Assembly: GCA_947359465.1 (NCBI GenBank)
Contig: OX375873.1
Coordinates: 89,425,978-89,489,977, forward strand
Direction of reading: 5' to 3'
DNA from: Metellina segmentata
Taxonomy: Eukaryota; Arthropoda; Arachnida; Araneae; Tetragnathidae
DNA length: 64,000 bases
The translations under genes and the position numbers were made by a program. The notes beneath the pieces are model-generated. The model was given only the letters and a program-made list of their open reading frames with translations. It searched no databases and was not told the DNA's origin. Shown piece by piece: positions 32,521 to 44,184 of this stretch. Each line of letters begins with the position of its first letter. Within the stretch, counting starts at the first letter, position 1.

Positions 32521-33425
32521 GGCTTTAATGTTAAAGAAAATCAATTCTAAGATATAAATTCACTTCTACAACAAATAGCAGTAAATAACAATGACTTCCA
32601 ATGTGTTTTAACTAAATATTAAATTTATATTTCAAGAATATAAATTGAGCTATATATGACACCTCTGAACTACTTTTGTTGATACCAGACAGACACAATC
32701 GGGAATTGAGGTTTAAAATAGTACTTTGCTTTTTAATTCAAGCGATTTTTCACAATTCGCAAAATTAAAATGTTATTTTAGTATAATATATTCGCTGCGT
32801 TTCAAATATTTGAAATAATTATAACGGCTCTTTGTATACCGTAACATATCTCTTAGAAATACGGTGTTAAGAAAACAGAAAATGATTGCTTTAATTTAAC
32901 ACGAAAATCTTGCAACATCTTTATATTTCAGAGTTAAATAGAAAATACGTTGTATTGGATAAAGTGATTAGAGTAAACTCTACCTGAAAGCTTTTTGAAC
33001 GATTCCATAAAAGAAAATATAAATAAACTTGCACGATATAAAGGTTTAATTTATGAAATGGCAGCTTTTAATGTATTAGTTTATCGCACACACACATACC
33101 AGTTCTTCCTAATCATTTATTTCGTCATTTCTTTAAGAACAAGAATTCAGTATGTTGTTCAAAGTGAGAAACTCAATTTTTTATTTTTTTCTCCATTTCT
33201 AGTCTGTTTTATAAGCGGAAAATTATAAATTCTCTTTAATGTGTACACTTAATTATCTTCCATACTGATATTTATAATTCAAACTATCCGTAAAGCAATT
33301 CACGAGATTTACAAATATGAAATAGTTAAAATCAATATATTTAACTTCAATACTGTTATTTATCTTCAGTCGAATAAACTTTTTTCAGTGTCTTATGTAT
33401 TACCTAGTAAATCAATCCACAAAAA
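32521..33425. other. Unassigned AT-rich sequence
   Basis: Nothing recognised. Confidence 0.4.
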
Positions 33426-33429
33426 GTGT

Positions 33430-33595
33430 CGTGGTACAAAATTACGGGGCGTTGTCCTTGGATCTTTCCCTTGGGGATCCCCGGATAGCCGTCAATAGCC
33501 CGTTGTGTTTCTCCAGTGCGACATTAATTAAATTATCAACCTACCTACAAGTATGTCTCCAGTACATTAATTAAAATACCAACATACTATAAGTA
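33430..33595 (+). mobile_element. SINE tail fragment with a duplicated end
   Basis: GTACAAAATTACGGGGCGTT through CCCGTTGTGTTTCTCCAGTG to ATTAAATTATCAACCTACCT, then a second short end (CTCCAGTACATTAATTAAAA). The head is absent. Confidence 0.7.
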
Positions 33596-33714
33596 TTTCA
33601 ACTGTTCTATTTCTAAGTTTATCTTTTCAAACAACCAAACGAAAATTAAACTTTTGAAATTCAAACAAATGCTTTGAACATCTACAAGGCAACAGGGTTA
33701 AATGAGAAAAGAGT

Positions 33715-34003
33715 TGGTAGATATTTAACTAACGTCACTTTGGAGAAACCCAAAGGGCTATTGCCTATGGTCACGAATCATACCGAAGGGAAAGATCCGA
33801 GGACAACAATACGTTATTTGAACCACGGTCACATGACGAGGTCGCACCTCAGCTGTTACCCCACCTTTCCAAATTTCCACACCACGCCAACTTGAGGACG
33901 CTTGAGGCCATGACAGATTTTATGTGCACCAGCTACTACTGTATACAACGGTCTTTATAGTTGAATTAAAATCCGTTATTCTTCCAACCCGCCTACCGCT
34001 GCC
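33715..34003 (-). mobile_element. SINE family B, nearly full length
   Basis: The tail GGTAGATATTTAACTAACGT, the body AACCACGGTCACATGACGAG, core complement ATTTTATGTGCACCAGCTAC, and the head complement CTTCCAACCCGCCTACC are all present in order. Confidence 0.8.
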
Positions 34004-34030
34004 CAAATAAGAAAAGGGATAAATATAAAA

Positions 34031-34083
34031 GTAGGTAGGTATTTAATTAATGTCTTTTTGGTGCAACACAAAGGTCTATTTCT
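34031..34083 (-). mobile_element. 53-bp SINE tail fragment
   Basis: GTAGGTAGGTATTTAATTAA and GTGCAACACAAAGGTCTATT are the last bases of a SINE. The deleted mariner starting at 34,089 directly follows and may have interrupted it. Confidence 0.65.
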
Positions 34084-34088
34084 AAATA

Positions 34089-34807
34089 CAGGATGTCCAT
34101 AAAAGAATGTCCCAGTTGCATTGGTATATTATAACAGTTTAATTTAGACTATTTACAGCAAATCATATATCAAATTGAAGGCAAACTCACCTAGTTTTTC
34201 TTACAAATGTTCAATATGTGCACCTTTAGTTATACGGCACACATCCAACCTAAAGTCCAATTCTTCCCACACTTTGGTTAACAAGTCCAGAGCAATAGCA
34301 TCTTCAATTCTGTGTGTCTCAACTCTGGCAAATTATTAGGTAGCGGCGGAACGTAGGCGCATAGATCTTTTATAAATCCTCAAAGGAAAAAATCGCATGG
34401 CGTTATGTCAGGTGAACGTGGAGGCCAGCGAAAAAGAGCTTTGTCGTCTCGACCTTTACGACCCATCCAACGGTCAAGGAGTTCGACTTTCAACCACTCT
34501 CGTACAAAGAGATTAAAATGGGGAGAGGCTCCATCCTGTTGCCAAATAAAGTTAACAGGTTCACCCTCATTTTAATTGGGGAAAGAGCCATTCTTTCAAT
34601 ATATCCAGATAAGCCACCCCTGTTACGGTAGGAATTGGAATTAAGGTTGGATGTATGCCGTATAAATAAAGGCGCTTTTTATTGAACATTTGTACGAAAA
34701 ACTAGGCGAGTTTGCCTTCAATTTGATACATGATTTGTTGTAAATAGTCTAAATTAAAATGCTATAAAATACCATTGAAACTGGGACATTCTTTTATGGA
34801 CACCCTG
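34089..34807 (-). mobile_element. Internally deleted mariner-superfamily element, 719 bp
   Basis: TA flanks lie at 34,087-34,088 and 34,808-34,809. The terminal inverted repeats are 127 bp each (34,089-34,215 and 34,681-34,807), with about ten differences by eye. They begin CAGG(A/G)TGTCCATAAAAGAA. The interior is the C-terminal part of a transposase gene. Confidence 0.92.
34215..34660 (-). pseudogene. Transposase remnant of the 719-bp mariner
   Basis: The minus strand encodes a TGVAYLDILKEWLFPQL-like segment, WQQDGASPHF (second catalytic Asp) and WPPRSPDITPCDFFL (third Asp). It continues to a typical C-terminus that ends in the inner terminal repeat. The first catalytic Asp and the DNA-binding N-terminus are deleted. 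A TGA stands where the family has Trp in DFFLWG, and at least one frameshift follows. The element cannot encode active enzyme but could be moved in trans. Confidence 0.85.
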
Positions 34808-34814
34808 TACAATA

Positions 34815-34972
34815 AATATACGAGATATAACAGTATCGAATATAAGAAAGAGGATAAATAATATTGCATGACAAAGGGATACAAATAGATGTATCGAATA
34901 AGAAAATAGATAAATAACAGTATCGAATAAGACAAAAGATAAATAATATCATCGAATAAGAAAATCAATTTC
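34815..34972. repeat. Degenerate tandem repeat, unit about 33-40 bp
   Basis: About four units of a GTATCGAATAAGAAAATAGA, then TAAATAATA pattern directly follow the mariner's right flank. Confidence 0.65.
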
Positions 34973-34974
34973 TT

Positions 34975-35394
34975 GTCTCGAATCTTGAAAGTTGATCTCG
35001 AAATTCTTGGAACTCTGAATTACTTGAATGTCTGAACAACGGAAATTGAAATCTTCTCTCAAAATCTTAGATTCCCTCGCGAAACACGACTGCCCGAAAT
35101 TTCAATGATGCTTCGTCTCTCTACGGCTATTTTTCACTACATGAGGGCTATTTAAGTGAAACAAGCTCCACAGAAGGAAGATTTCAATCGAATATTGCTT
35201 TCCTTTCAGTCTTCCTCGACGGGAACAGAAAATCTATGGAAATTCCCATTACTATAGTTGCACAACAACGCCCAAATGTTGTAGAAATGTAGAACCAATT
35301 AACTCTTAACTTGGATAAAGTGCGACTCTAACCCAATTTTCTAAATACCACTTAACGCTGCTGTTGGTAGTCTCATCGAAGTATCTGGTCATTA
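34975..35394. other. Unassigned sequence
   Basis: Nothing recognised. Confidence 0.35.
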
Positions 35395-37085
35395 GCAAAA
35401 CTAGCCAGATCTTGATGGACGAGATATCTCGTCATTATAAAAACTGACCTCATCTTGATCTCGTCATCACCGAAAAATTGGCAATATTTAGGTGTGGTAT
35501 CTCGTTCCTTAACAAAACGAACGGCATCCTGATCTCGTCCTTAGAAAAATAAACTAACCCCATCTTAATCTCGTCACTAGCAAATTGAGTCACATCTTGA
35601 TGGACGAGAAACATCATCGAAACCTGTTGGAGGGTTGATACCCGATGTCCGAACAGGAACTGTAAATCTTCCCCCAAATTGTTGCAACTCAAGCTAGAAA
35701 CATTTAATGAAGTTAGAGAGAGATGTACCCCTGAAAGAAGATCTCACACGTTTCGCCCTTGAACAGTAAAAGAAACCCGATGGACGAAGATAATGGACGA
35801 GCTATCTCATTATTAGAACTGACCATACCTTGATTTCGTCATCAAGACATCCGTAATATCTTGATGACGAGGTATCTATACATTGAGAAAAATAACTAAA
35901 TCTTCAAGGACGAGACATCTCGTGATTACCTAACTCTTCATATGTGGATCGCATAATCCAAAACTCTTCAATACCTCGATGAGGAGGTATGTTGTCATTA
36001 ACAAAACTGACAAGACCTTGAAGGACGGGGTACCTCATTGAAACCTTTGGAGTGTTAATACCCCCAATGTCCGAACAGGAATAGTGAATCTCCCCCCAAA
36101 TCGTTTCAACCCAAACAAGGAACCTGGAACATTTAATGAAGTTAGAGAGAGATCTACCCCTGAATGAAGACCTCACACGTATCAGCCTCGTGCAGAAACA
36201 GAAACGCGATGGACAAAGCTAACGGACGGCGAGATATCTCATCATTAGAAAAAACTGACTATACCTTGATCTCGTAGTTTAGTTATCCGTAATATCTTGA
36301 TGACGAGGTATCTAAACATTAACCAAATCAACAAGATCTCGATGGACGAGATATCTAGTCATTACCAAACTCTTCATACATCATCATCAAAAACTCTTCA
36401 TACATCATCAAAAACTCTTCATGTATCATCATCAAAAACTCTTCATGTATCATCATCAAAAACTCTTCATGTATCATCATCAAAAACTCTTCATATATCA
36501 TCATCAAAAACTCTTCATGTATCATCATCAAAAACTCTTCATGTATCATCATCAAAAACTCTTCATGTATCATCATCAAAAACTCTTCATATATCATCAT
36601 CAAAACTCTTCATATATCATCATCAAAACTCTTCATATATCATCATCAAAACTCTTCATATATCATCATCAAAACTCTTCATATATCATCATCAAAACTC
36701 TTCATATATCATCATCAAAACTCTTCATATATCATCATCAAAAGTCTTCATATATCATCATCAAAACTCTTCATATATCATCATCAAAAGTCTTCATATA
36801 TCATCATCAAAACTCTTCATATATCATCATCTCTCAACTCTTCAAAATCTCGAAGAGGAGGTATGTTGCCATCAACAAAACTGACCAGATCTGGAAGGAC
36901 GATCATCGAAACCTCTTATAGGGCTAATATCCGATGTCCGAACAAGAACTGTGAATCTTCCCCCAAATCGTTTCAACTCAAACAAGAAACCTACAACATT
37001 TAATATAGTTAGAGGAAGATCTACCCCTGAAGAGGAAGATCTCACACGTATCGCCCTCGAACAGAAACCCGATGGACGGAGCTAA
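35395..37085. repeat. Tandem repeat, about 420-bp unit, three copies, with palindromic motifs
   Basis: The block (ATCGAAACCT-TTGGAGGGTT, CCGATGTCCGAACAGGAACT, AACATTTAATGAAGTTAGAG, CACACGTATCGCCCT, AACCCGATGGAC) occurs from about 35,608, 36,030 and 36,905. The first spacing is 422 bp. The second is longer by roughly the size of an internal minisatellite. Between blocks are repeats of CTGACCAGATCTTGATGGAC plus GAGATATCTCGTCATTA. A perfect 16-bp palindrome GACGAGATATCTCGTC lies at 35,419-35,434. I do not recognise the family. Confidence 0.85.
36367..36835. repeat. Minisatellite of 24-bp then 23-bp units, about 20 copies
   Basis: The first ten units are mostly 24 bp (AACTCTTCATGTATCATCATCAAA, in two parts), with every fourth unit reading ATATAT instead of ATGTAT. 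From about 36,597 the unit loses one A and becomes 23 bp for about ten more copies. In the 23-bp part a translated frame cycles through all three frames without a stop, giving open frames of 166-195 codons that are artefacts of the repeat. Confidence 0.93.
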
Positions 37086-37089
37086 TGCG

Positions 37090-37440
37090 AACGCTAAACA
37101 CAAAGAAGGACGGTACGGTGAAAAAATATTGAAAGGTACGAGGGAAGAGAGGGCCGACTTAATGAATCGTCTTCCCTAAACGATGTTCGAAAATGGAGTG
37201 GGGATGAAGAATGCAGGCTCCCGAAATTAACGTCCCCGTCCCTAATCCCGAATCGATGGTAGTCGATATCGCGTCGGTAGCGAATCTCGGTAGTGTTTCA
37301 TTAGTGGACCTCCGAGCGGGAACGTCAGCGGGACGACGTTAATATCGCGTTTTTACGACCGTCCTTGGTGTCGTCGACGTCTTAACGGCGATCTTGCCGT
37401 TAAAACGATTGCCCTCTTCCCTCCCGGGAGGAAGTTAAAT
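37090..37440. other. CpG-rich island
   Basis: This is markedly richer in CG dinucleotides than anything nearby (for example TCGATATCGCGTCGGTAGCG and CGGGACGACGTTAATATCGC) and free of the window's repeats. There is no credible coding frame. It could be a promoter or conserved regulatory element. Confidence 0.4.
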
Positions 37441-37765
37441 GGTCATTTTCGTGGAGGAAGCCGTTGGAATTTTTGCATAATTTGAAAGGCGTCGTGACGC
37501 AGATGGCCGATCAGGGTCATTGGAGACGAAATGAAGCATTTTGGGAATGGGAGGTCTGATATTCTTTGCAATAGATTGATTTTCCAGAAAAGATGTCGCG
37601 CGAAAAGTTGACAGGAAGAGAAGCTGATTGAAAAGCGTACACCCGACACATTATGTTGGTTTTGCAATCGATGTAATCTACAACGGAGGAGATAGAAACG
37701 TGTCTTTACATGTAATAACACCACTATTGAACAAGCCTCCCGAAGTCATCTGGCCAGCCTAGGAA
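37441..37765. other. Unassigned sequence
   Basis: A 93-codon minus-strand frame is present, with no domain recognised. Confidence 0.3.
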
Positions 37766-37769
37766 GAAG

Positions 37770-37915
37770 GTCGTGGTAGCCCAGTTGGAAGAAAACTGAA
37801 TAGCAACCGGTGGGTTATGAGTTCAAACTCGGTCCATCCAAAGACACTCGTGTACACGGGGGCAGAGGCACGTTAAATCGATCATGGCCTCAAATGTCCT
37901 CCAATGCAGAAAACG
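37770..37915 (+). mobile_element. SINE family B head fragment
   Basis: GGTAGCCCAGTTGG is a good A box and GAGTTCAAACTCGG a B-box equivalent. The core GGCACGTTAAATCGATCATG and GCCTCAAATGTCCTCCA follow, and then homology stops. Confidence 0.8.
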
Positions 37916-38391
37916 GAGTAATAGTACTGGGCAGTCGTAGCAGAGTACAGGAGACAGATACAATTAAAAAAACCATTTTATGAGTATTTATTAGAGTGTA
38001 AGTGCAATACACATCATACTAGAAGAACGTCGGACCACAGAACATAAGGCGCATGCATTGACCACTCGGTAGTTTTTAGGATGTTAAGCGAATAACATAA
38101 CTGCTACTTTGGAATCAGTCCTATCTGTCACTGCATTATCAAATTGACAGTGATTTGGAACTGTGACTGAAAGTTATTGGCGATTCGGTAGCATTGAAAC
38201 CCGTTGGTGACTGAAAGTTTTTGGTAATTTGGTAGCAGTTAAACCCTTGTTATCAGTGAAAAACCTGCTAACTGCCAAACCCCTGTAATTATGAATGTGA
38301 TAAAAAATGTGGAATGGAGTGAATGAACATTGGGGTCTCAAAACTAAGGCCACGGGCGAGTTACGCGACCTAGGCTTTAGGCAGTTGACCA

Positions 38392-38610
38392 TATTACCTA
38401 ATCGCACTGGAGCAATAAAACGATCTATTGGTCCGGGATCAATCCCGAAGGGAAAAATTCTCTCTCGAGGGCAACAACAAATAATTTTAAACCTCAATAG
38501 ATGGCGGTCAACACCTGAGCTGTTACCCCACTCTCGACTTCCGCACCACGTCAACGTGAGTATATTTGAGACCAAGAAAGATTTAACATGCACCAGCCCC
38601 CGTTCAACAG
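38392..38610 (-). mobile_element. SINE family B, head-truncated
   Basis: TAATCGCACTGGAGCAATAA, GGTCCGGGATCAATCCCGAA, CACCTGAGCTGTTACCCCAC and TTTAACATGCACCAGCCCCC are the tail, body and core in order. Overlapping frames of 123-139 codons here are inside the SINE. Confidence 0.78.
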
Positions 38611-41600
38611 TGTTACCGTGTCCTCCTTTGGGATTAGGAGTGATTGAACTTGGGATACTTTCGTTAAACTACTATTAGAGTGAAACTAAAGAAGCTTAAA
38701 GTAGTGTTTTTACATTCATAAGCAATGACTTAGTAACACTTAACTCACTTTTGATGCCTTTTAAATAAGATACAATAAAATCACACGTTAAATAACACTT
38801 GATGAAAAGAAAACCTCAAGTAAATTAGCTTTGCAGAATAAAGATCCGACCACAAAAGACGTGTTTAATTATTTTATGTACCAAAACCGGCAGCCTTAAA
38901 ATTTATCACCTGTATATACATGTTAAAGACCAACTTTTCCTAGTCTTATAAACTTTCGTTAGCTTTCAGAACACTTTGCAATGTTACTTTTCCTTGGTTT
39001 TCTTACACGTACGATTGCTATTGTATGATTCGATTTTAAACAGACATAATTCGAGACAACCACCAGAAGTGTTTTAAAGATTGCTCAAACCCTAGATCAC
39101 GACAAACTGTTTGTTCAACAGCAAGCAGTTGCTTAGTACTGACGACACTTATTCTATATTATCTCAGAAAACACACTTTAGCTTAAGCTGTCATCTAAAC
39201 AAGTATAATCTAGTCTCAAAACCAGATTAGTTTCATGAACCTCGTGTGGTCATTTAATTCCGTCAAGAAAAGGACCATCTAAATAAGCTCGCAAAACTCC
39301 TCTCACAACCAGATGCATCGCATAAATCTCGCCTAATCATTCACCTCCATTATTAGAATAAGGAACCTCCACAGAACTGCTTGCTTAGAAAAGTTAGATG
39401 CAAATTTTAAAAACCTTTTATCTCACACTAATAAAATATATTCAATTTTAATAAGTCTGCGAGTCTCACAGAATATTTAATTCATTCTCAAAATGTACTC
39501 CCTCTACAACGAAATTTACCATGGAATGTTTGCAACAGCACTGGCGCGCGTTGTTTTAAAATAAGTCTCAAAAAAGAACAGTGTATACAGAATTAAAGGT
39601 AAAAAACACTTTTCAGGCACTCTAGACTTATTCAATGATGCAAGCTGCTTCAAACCGTTAGCACAAGAATAAATGCCCAGAGACCCGCCTTAAACTCTGT
39701 CGGTAAAAGAGGACTTAATGAATGCAGTAAACAGCACAAAACTTTCGAACTCGAGACCAACTCCATTTTGTGTTGGAGAAAGCTCCCCCGTTAACGACTT
39801 TTAAAAACTTTGCTTTTATTCAAAAACTAGATGCTTAGCATTTTCTGAAGAGTTTTACGGTAATTGTAGCCGCCTAGACTAAGAACATTCAATTGCGAAT
39901 CAAGACAAACATTAAGAAATTCGGCGTCGTATTTGGAGCCAGCAGAGCAATTTTGGTGCGCCAAATCTCGAAATTTCTCTTTACGGCTGAGGATATTAAG
40001 GCATTTACGTCGAGTCTAGACAATGTAAAGGCCATCTAAACCCCTCTAATAAAAACTATTTTTCCTCAAATTCGCAAATTTAACCGTTTACACGAATAGT
40101 ATAGCCATTACTGTGTGCGAGTGCACGGTAATCTTCAATTCCTTATGTGCGTTATTCAATAAAATGACTCGCAATTCTTTTTTTTTATTTGGAGATGCTT
40201 CAAGCATTGGTTCAGCTTCAGAGCATCTTTTGAGAATTTTCACATCACAGAAAATGACATTTTTGTAATGGGATCTTATGGGCAACGATAAGTGATTCAT
40301 GTTTTGATTTATTTTATTTGTCTTCCACTTAGGCTGCACTTCTTCAATTCGATCAGCCATCATCCTATAGTTTCCTTGCATCGTTTTACCTTAAAACCAA
40401 TTTTTCATATGCAAATGCAATTTTTCTAATGATTGGTAAAAAGTCAAATGTTGATTTCACTTGTCTATTCTTTTCTACTCCAATGTCCATGAAATATCTA
40501 TTCACTTGTGCACCAACTCATGTGCTCGGAGAAAACCTGCACTCTTCAGTGTATTCCCGTACTTGTGGACATTGAAGAAAATGAAGCTGCACATCAATTG
40601 GAAAAGGAAGCCAGAGAACTAAATGCTGAACAAACCCAATAACTCCTTCTGTTGCTAATGCTTTGGTAAAATTCAAATCCATATCACAAAAAAATTCAAA
40701 TAAAGCAACAAATATGTGAAATTAATACCTATAGAAAAACCACCACCCCAATTTTCAGACTGAGAGCAGAACATTTTAAGGGCATGAAAATTAAGTGATG
40801 GAACCGGAACGTATACTCATTGCAACAACTGTTACTGGACGTTGAGCTCACATCAAATCATATATTCACCAGCCCTTGCAATAATAGCTGTTCTTCAAAC
40901 CATGGATTACCCATCCAGAGCAGATTTACAGCGAGAAATTAGTGACACCGCCAAAGCTGAGCAAAGTACACACGGCGACATCTGACTCTGGGGACACAAC
41001 ATAATTTTACATATTTACATTTTAGTTGTTCATTTTATATTCAAGCCAGAGAATCCGGTCTAGACCGGAAAAATTGGAGGATTAGACTCAAGGCCTCATA
41101 ATGAAAAGAATGGTGATGTCTATTATACACGTGTATTCTTATTTGTATTTGCATATTTTATTTGCCACACTAACGCAGAATCCGCAAAGTTCAGTGTCAA
41201 CCTTTCTACCCTGTCTGGGTCGATGAAGTTTTTTATGGCGCAAGAGACCATTTTTGGTGACACTGCGGCCAAAAGCAGACAATATCGAGTAACAATGCAA
41301 ACACAAAGCAGACAGTATCGAGTAGTGGACATGTACACATGAAGGAAGTTTTATTGTCACAAAAAAAGAGATACTAGGAGAAATAAAACCTGAGATTAAT
41401 TGAACTATATATCTTAATAGGATTTCTTTTTCTTAAATTCCTTTTAGAATTTAAGAAAGCTATCCCCAAACACAACATTTTTCGAAAAACAAGGTGTTTC
41501 GAAAATATGTGGCCAAATTATAAAGGGTAGTAGTACAGAAGCCCAAATCAAACATTTTTTTTTTTTTTTTGCCGAGAAAGTGTTTTTGAAATTGTCGCGC

Positions 41601-41955
41601 TAATGAATAGGAAGTGCTGCTTAGGTCAATAGATGACATCGTTTCTGCGGGGTAACACGTCATTCGCAGCTGAAATTTTCAACCATTTGTATCAATACAC
41701 GAATTCAGAGCTTGCCGTTGAAAATCCGAGAAGGGAATGACGCCTTACGGCACAGAAGAAATGATGTTATCGACTGATGAAAATAGCGCTTTTTACCACC
41801 TAAACGCGAAATATTCGAATGCGCAGTCTGACAAAAATGTTTATTGTGCCGCTGTAGCTATACTTTATAATTTGATCAGATCGAACCTCGTGTACAGTTT
41901 ATCTAATTGCGATAAAAATGCATGCGTTGTGTTTTATGCATGTAAATCCTTACTA
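38611..41955. other. Long unassigned stretch
   Basis: I find no gene, SINE head or terminal repeats. At 41,275-41,330 a short duplication (AAGCAGACAATATCGAGTAA and AAGCAGACAGTATCGAGTAG) is visible, and a T-rich run lies near 41,558. Frames of 60-97 codons have no recognised domain. Confidence 0.4.
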
Positions 41956-41959
41956 CACT

Positions 41960-42565
41960 GAGCACTCAGTGGCACATCTCCTTTAGGTGTATACGGACTT
42001 CACGAACATGACGCAATCAGTGGCACATCTCCTTTCGGTGTGTACGGGTTTCACGGACCTGACGCAATCATTGGCACATCTCCTTTAGGTGTATACGGAC
42101 TTCACGAACATGACGCAATCAGTGGCACATCTTTAAGTGTGTACGGACTTCACGGACATGACGCAATCATCGGCACATCTCCTTTCGGTGTGTACGGGCT
42201 TCGCGGACCTGACGCAATCAGTGGTACATAGCATTTTCGCGTATACGGGCTTCACGGACCTGACGTAATCATTGGCACATCTACTTTCGGTGTGTACGGG
42301 TTTCACGGACCTGACGCAATCATTGGCACATCTACTTTCGGTGTGTACGGGTTTCACGGACCTGACGCAATCATTGGCACATCTCCTTTAGGTGTATACG
42401 GACTTCACGAACATGACGCAATCAGTGGCACATCTCCTTTCGGTGTGTACGGGCTTCGCGGACCTGACGCAATCAGTGGTACATAGCATTTTCGCGTATA
42501 CGGGCTTCACGGACCTGACGCAATCATTGGCACGTCTCCTTTAGGTGTGTACGTGCTTTACGTAC
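41960..42565. repeat. 51-bp minisatellite, twelve units
   Basis: The unit is GGCACATCTCCTTTCGGTGT, then GTACGGGTTTCACGGACC and TGACGCAATCATT. Variant types recur in order: an ACTTCACGAACATGACG type at units 1, 3 and 9, and a CTTCGCGG type followed by a GGTACATAGCATTTTCGCG type at units 5-6 and again at 10-11. Because 51 is divisible by three, frames of 60-74 codons stay open on both strands; I do not consider them genes. Confidence 0.92.
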
Positions 42566-42671
42566 CTGATGCACTATCGTTATCTTTTCTTTATTATGGT
42601 ATATGCTGACTTTCTAAACACGGGGTTCAGCTCCAAGAACACAAAAGCGATCTTTTCCTGTTTTCATACCG

Positions 42672-42995
42672 CAAACCACCCGGTCTGGTGGTTAAAGCAT
42701 TAGCCTCTATATCGGAAGGTTTCTAATTCGAATCCGGGTCAGTGCATGGATATTTGTAAGCGTTTGGTGTAGAGGCGGTTTGTGTACCTTAATTTGTCGT
42801 GGCCGAAAGTCCTCACGTTGGATTGGTGTGGAAGTTTGGAGAGTGGGGTGCTAGCTCAGGTATTTCCTCGTCATCTGACCGTGGTTCAAAATTACGAGGT
42901 GTTTTTTCCAGATATTTGACTAAGGATATTGATTCAGGACCGTCGTCAACAGCCCGTTGTGTTGCTCTAGCACTACGTTAATTAAAATTACCTTA
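42672..42995 (+). mobile_element. SINE family A, full length
   Basis: Head ACCCGGTCTGGTGGTTAAAG, B box AATTCGAATCCGGG, core GTGTACCTTAATTTGTCGTG, body TTTGGAGAGTGGGGTGCTAG, tail ACTACGTTAATTAAAATTAC. The core is slightly decayed. Confidence 0.87.
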
Positions 42996-43625
42996 TATTA
43001 CCTTCTTTCATCCCACTGCTCTGTTCCACAATACCTCTTCCCCCTTCATCCCATTTTTTACTTGACAATGTCCTGTGTTTGGCGCTGTTTGGCCAAACCG
43101 TTGATCCATAATATCCCACAACAGCCAACCAACCTTTCCTCAATGAAAAACAAGCTTTATATAAAAGACGTCTCTATCTAAGAGCTTGGAAAACAGTTTA
43201 CAGATGCTCAGAGAAGCATGGGATGATGAATAATACGGGACAATAACCGTAAAAGAAAAAAAACGATGAGTAAACGGAGAGCAAAATTTCTACAAACATC
43301 AATACGGCTTTAACTCGGTAGGAGCAAACAGCGTGGGCCAAGGAAGAACCGCAAAAGCTCAGCCCAGGTGTAGATCATGCCTTGATTTCCTTTTATAGGA
43401 ACATAGTACATTATAAAAGCTGCTTGTTATAGTAAAGGTAATTTATTGATAACGTGATTAAAATCATTAAAAACCATGATTTGCGTTTTCATTTTTAATA
43501 TTACTGTTTTATTTTGTTTGGGTTTAAAAAAAAAATTTGATGAGTTTAGCATTTTTTGTTTGAATTTAGAGCAGAAATTTATAAGGGGAAGTAGGGTTGA
43601 GATAAATGTACTTAAGCATTACAGG
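42996..43625. other. Unassigned sequence
   Basis: Nothing recognised. Confidence 0.35.
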
Positions 43626-43627
43626 CA

Positions 43628-43700
43628 TAGGGTAGGTGGATGAGTTAAAGTCACACTGGAACAACACATCGGACTTCTGGTAACGGTTCGAGATAATTTT
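43628..43700 (-). mobile_element. SINE family B tail fragment
   Basis: GGGTAGGTGGATGAGTTAAA, CACACTGGAACAACACATCG, then homology is lost after GGTAACGGTTCGAGAT. Confidence 0.65.
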
Positions 43701-43796
43701 TATTATTAGTAGTAGTTGTCAAATACATACGTAACAGGGTTTTGTGCAAGTTAAGCTTTTTTGTGAGTTTTGATTCCAGTGTTCAAATTAATCAAA

Positions 43797-44108
43797 TAGG
43801 TAGTTGAATATAACTCACTGGAGAAATATAACGGACTAGAGCTGACGGTCGGCAATCAATTTCGAAGTTAAAGATAACGAGGACAACACCTCGCAATTTT
43901 GAACCACGGTCAGATGACAAATTCAACACCTGATCTGGCATATCGCTCTCCAAATTCCCACATCACGCCAACGCAAGGAAATTTGTGACCACGACAGATT
44001 TAAAGTCCGACAGTCCGCTTACACACAACCGTCCTTCGTTGGATAGGTTTCGAGCTCGGAACCCTCCGGTTGCTAATCTTCTACACTTCCAACCGGGCTA
44101 TCTCAACT
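43797..44108 (-). mobile_element. SINE family B, full length
   Basis: The tail AGGTAGTTGAATATAACTCA, body AACCACGGTCAGATGACAAA and head complement TTTCGAGCTCGGAACCCTCC, TTCCAACCGGGCTATC (A-box complement) are complete and in order. Confidence 0.83.
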
Positions 44109-44184
44109 TGTATAGGAAGTAGAAGGGATGCGATACAAGCATTACATGTACTTACAAGTATTTCATATACTTGCATTACAAGTA

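Noticed and set aside
36297..36921. Open frames of 195, 166 and 82 codons
   Set aside because: They lie in a 24/23-bp minisatellite; the peptide simply repeats the unit and cycles frames in the 23-bp part.
38174..38678. Frames of 139 and 123 codons on opposite strands
   Set aside because: Both overlap a head-truncated SINE.
42040..42486. Open frames of 63-74 codons on both strands with a glycine-containing repeat
   Set aside because: They are a by-product of a 51-bp tandem repeat divisible by three; no start context, exon signals or flanking coding sequence.
41960..42565. CRISPR array
   Set aside because: Units are contiguous without unique spacers, and the context is eukaryotic.
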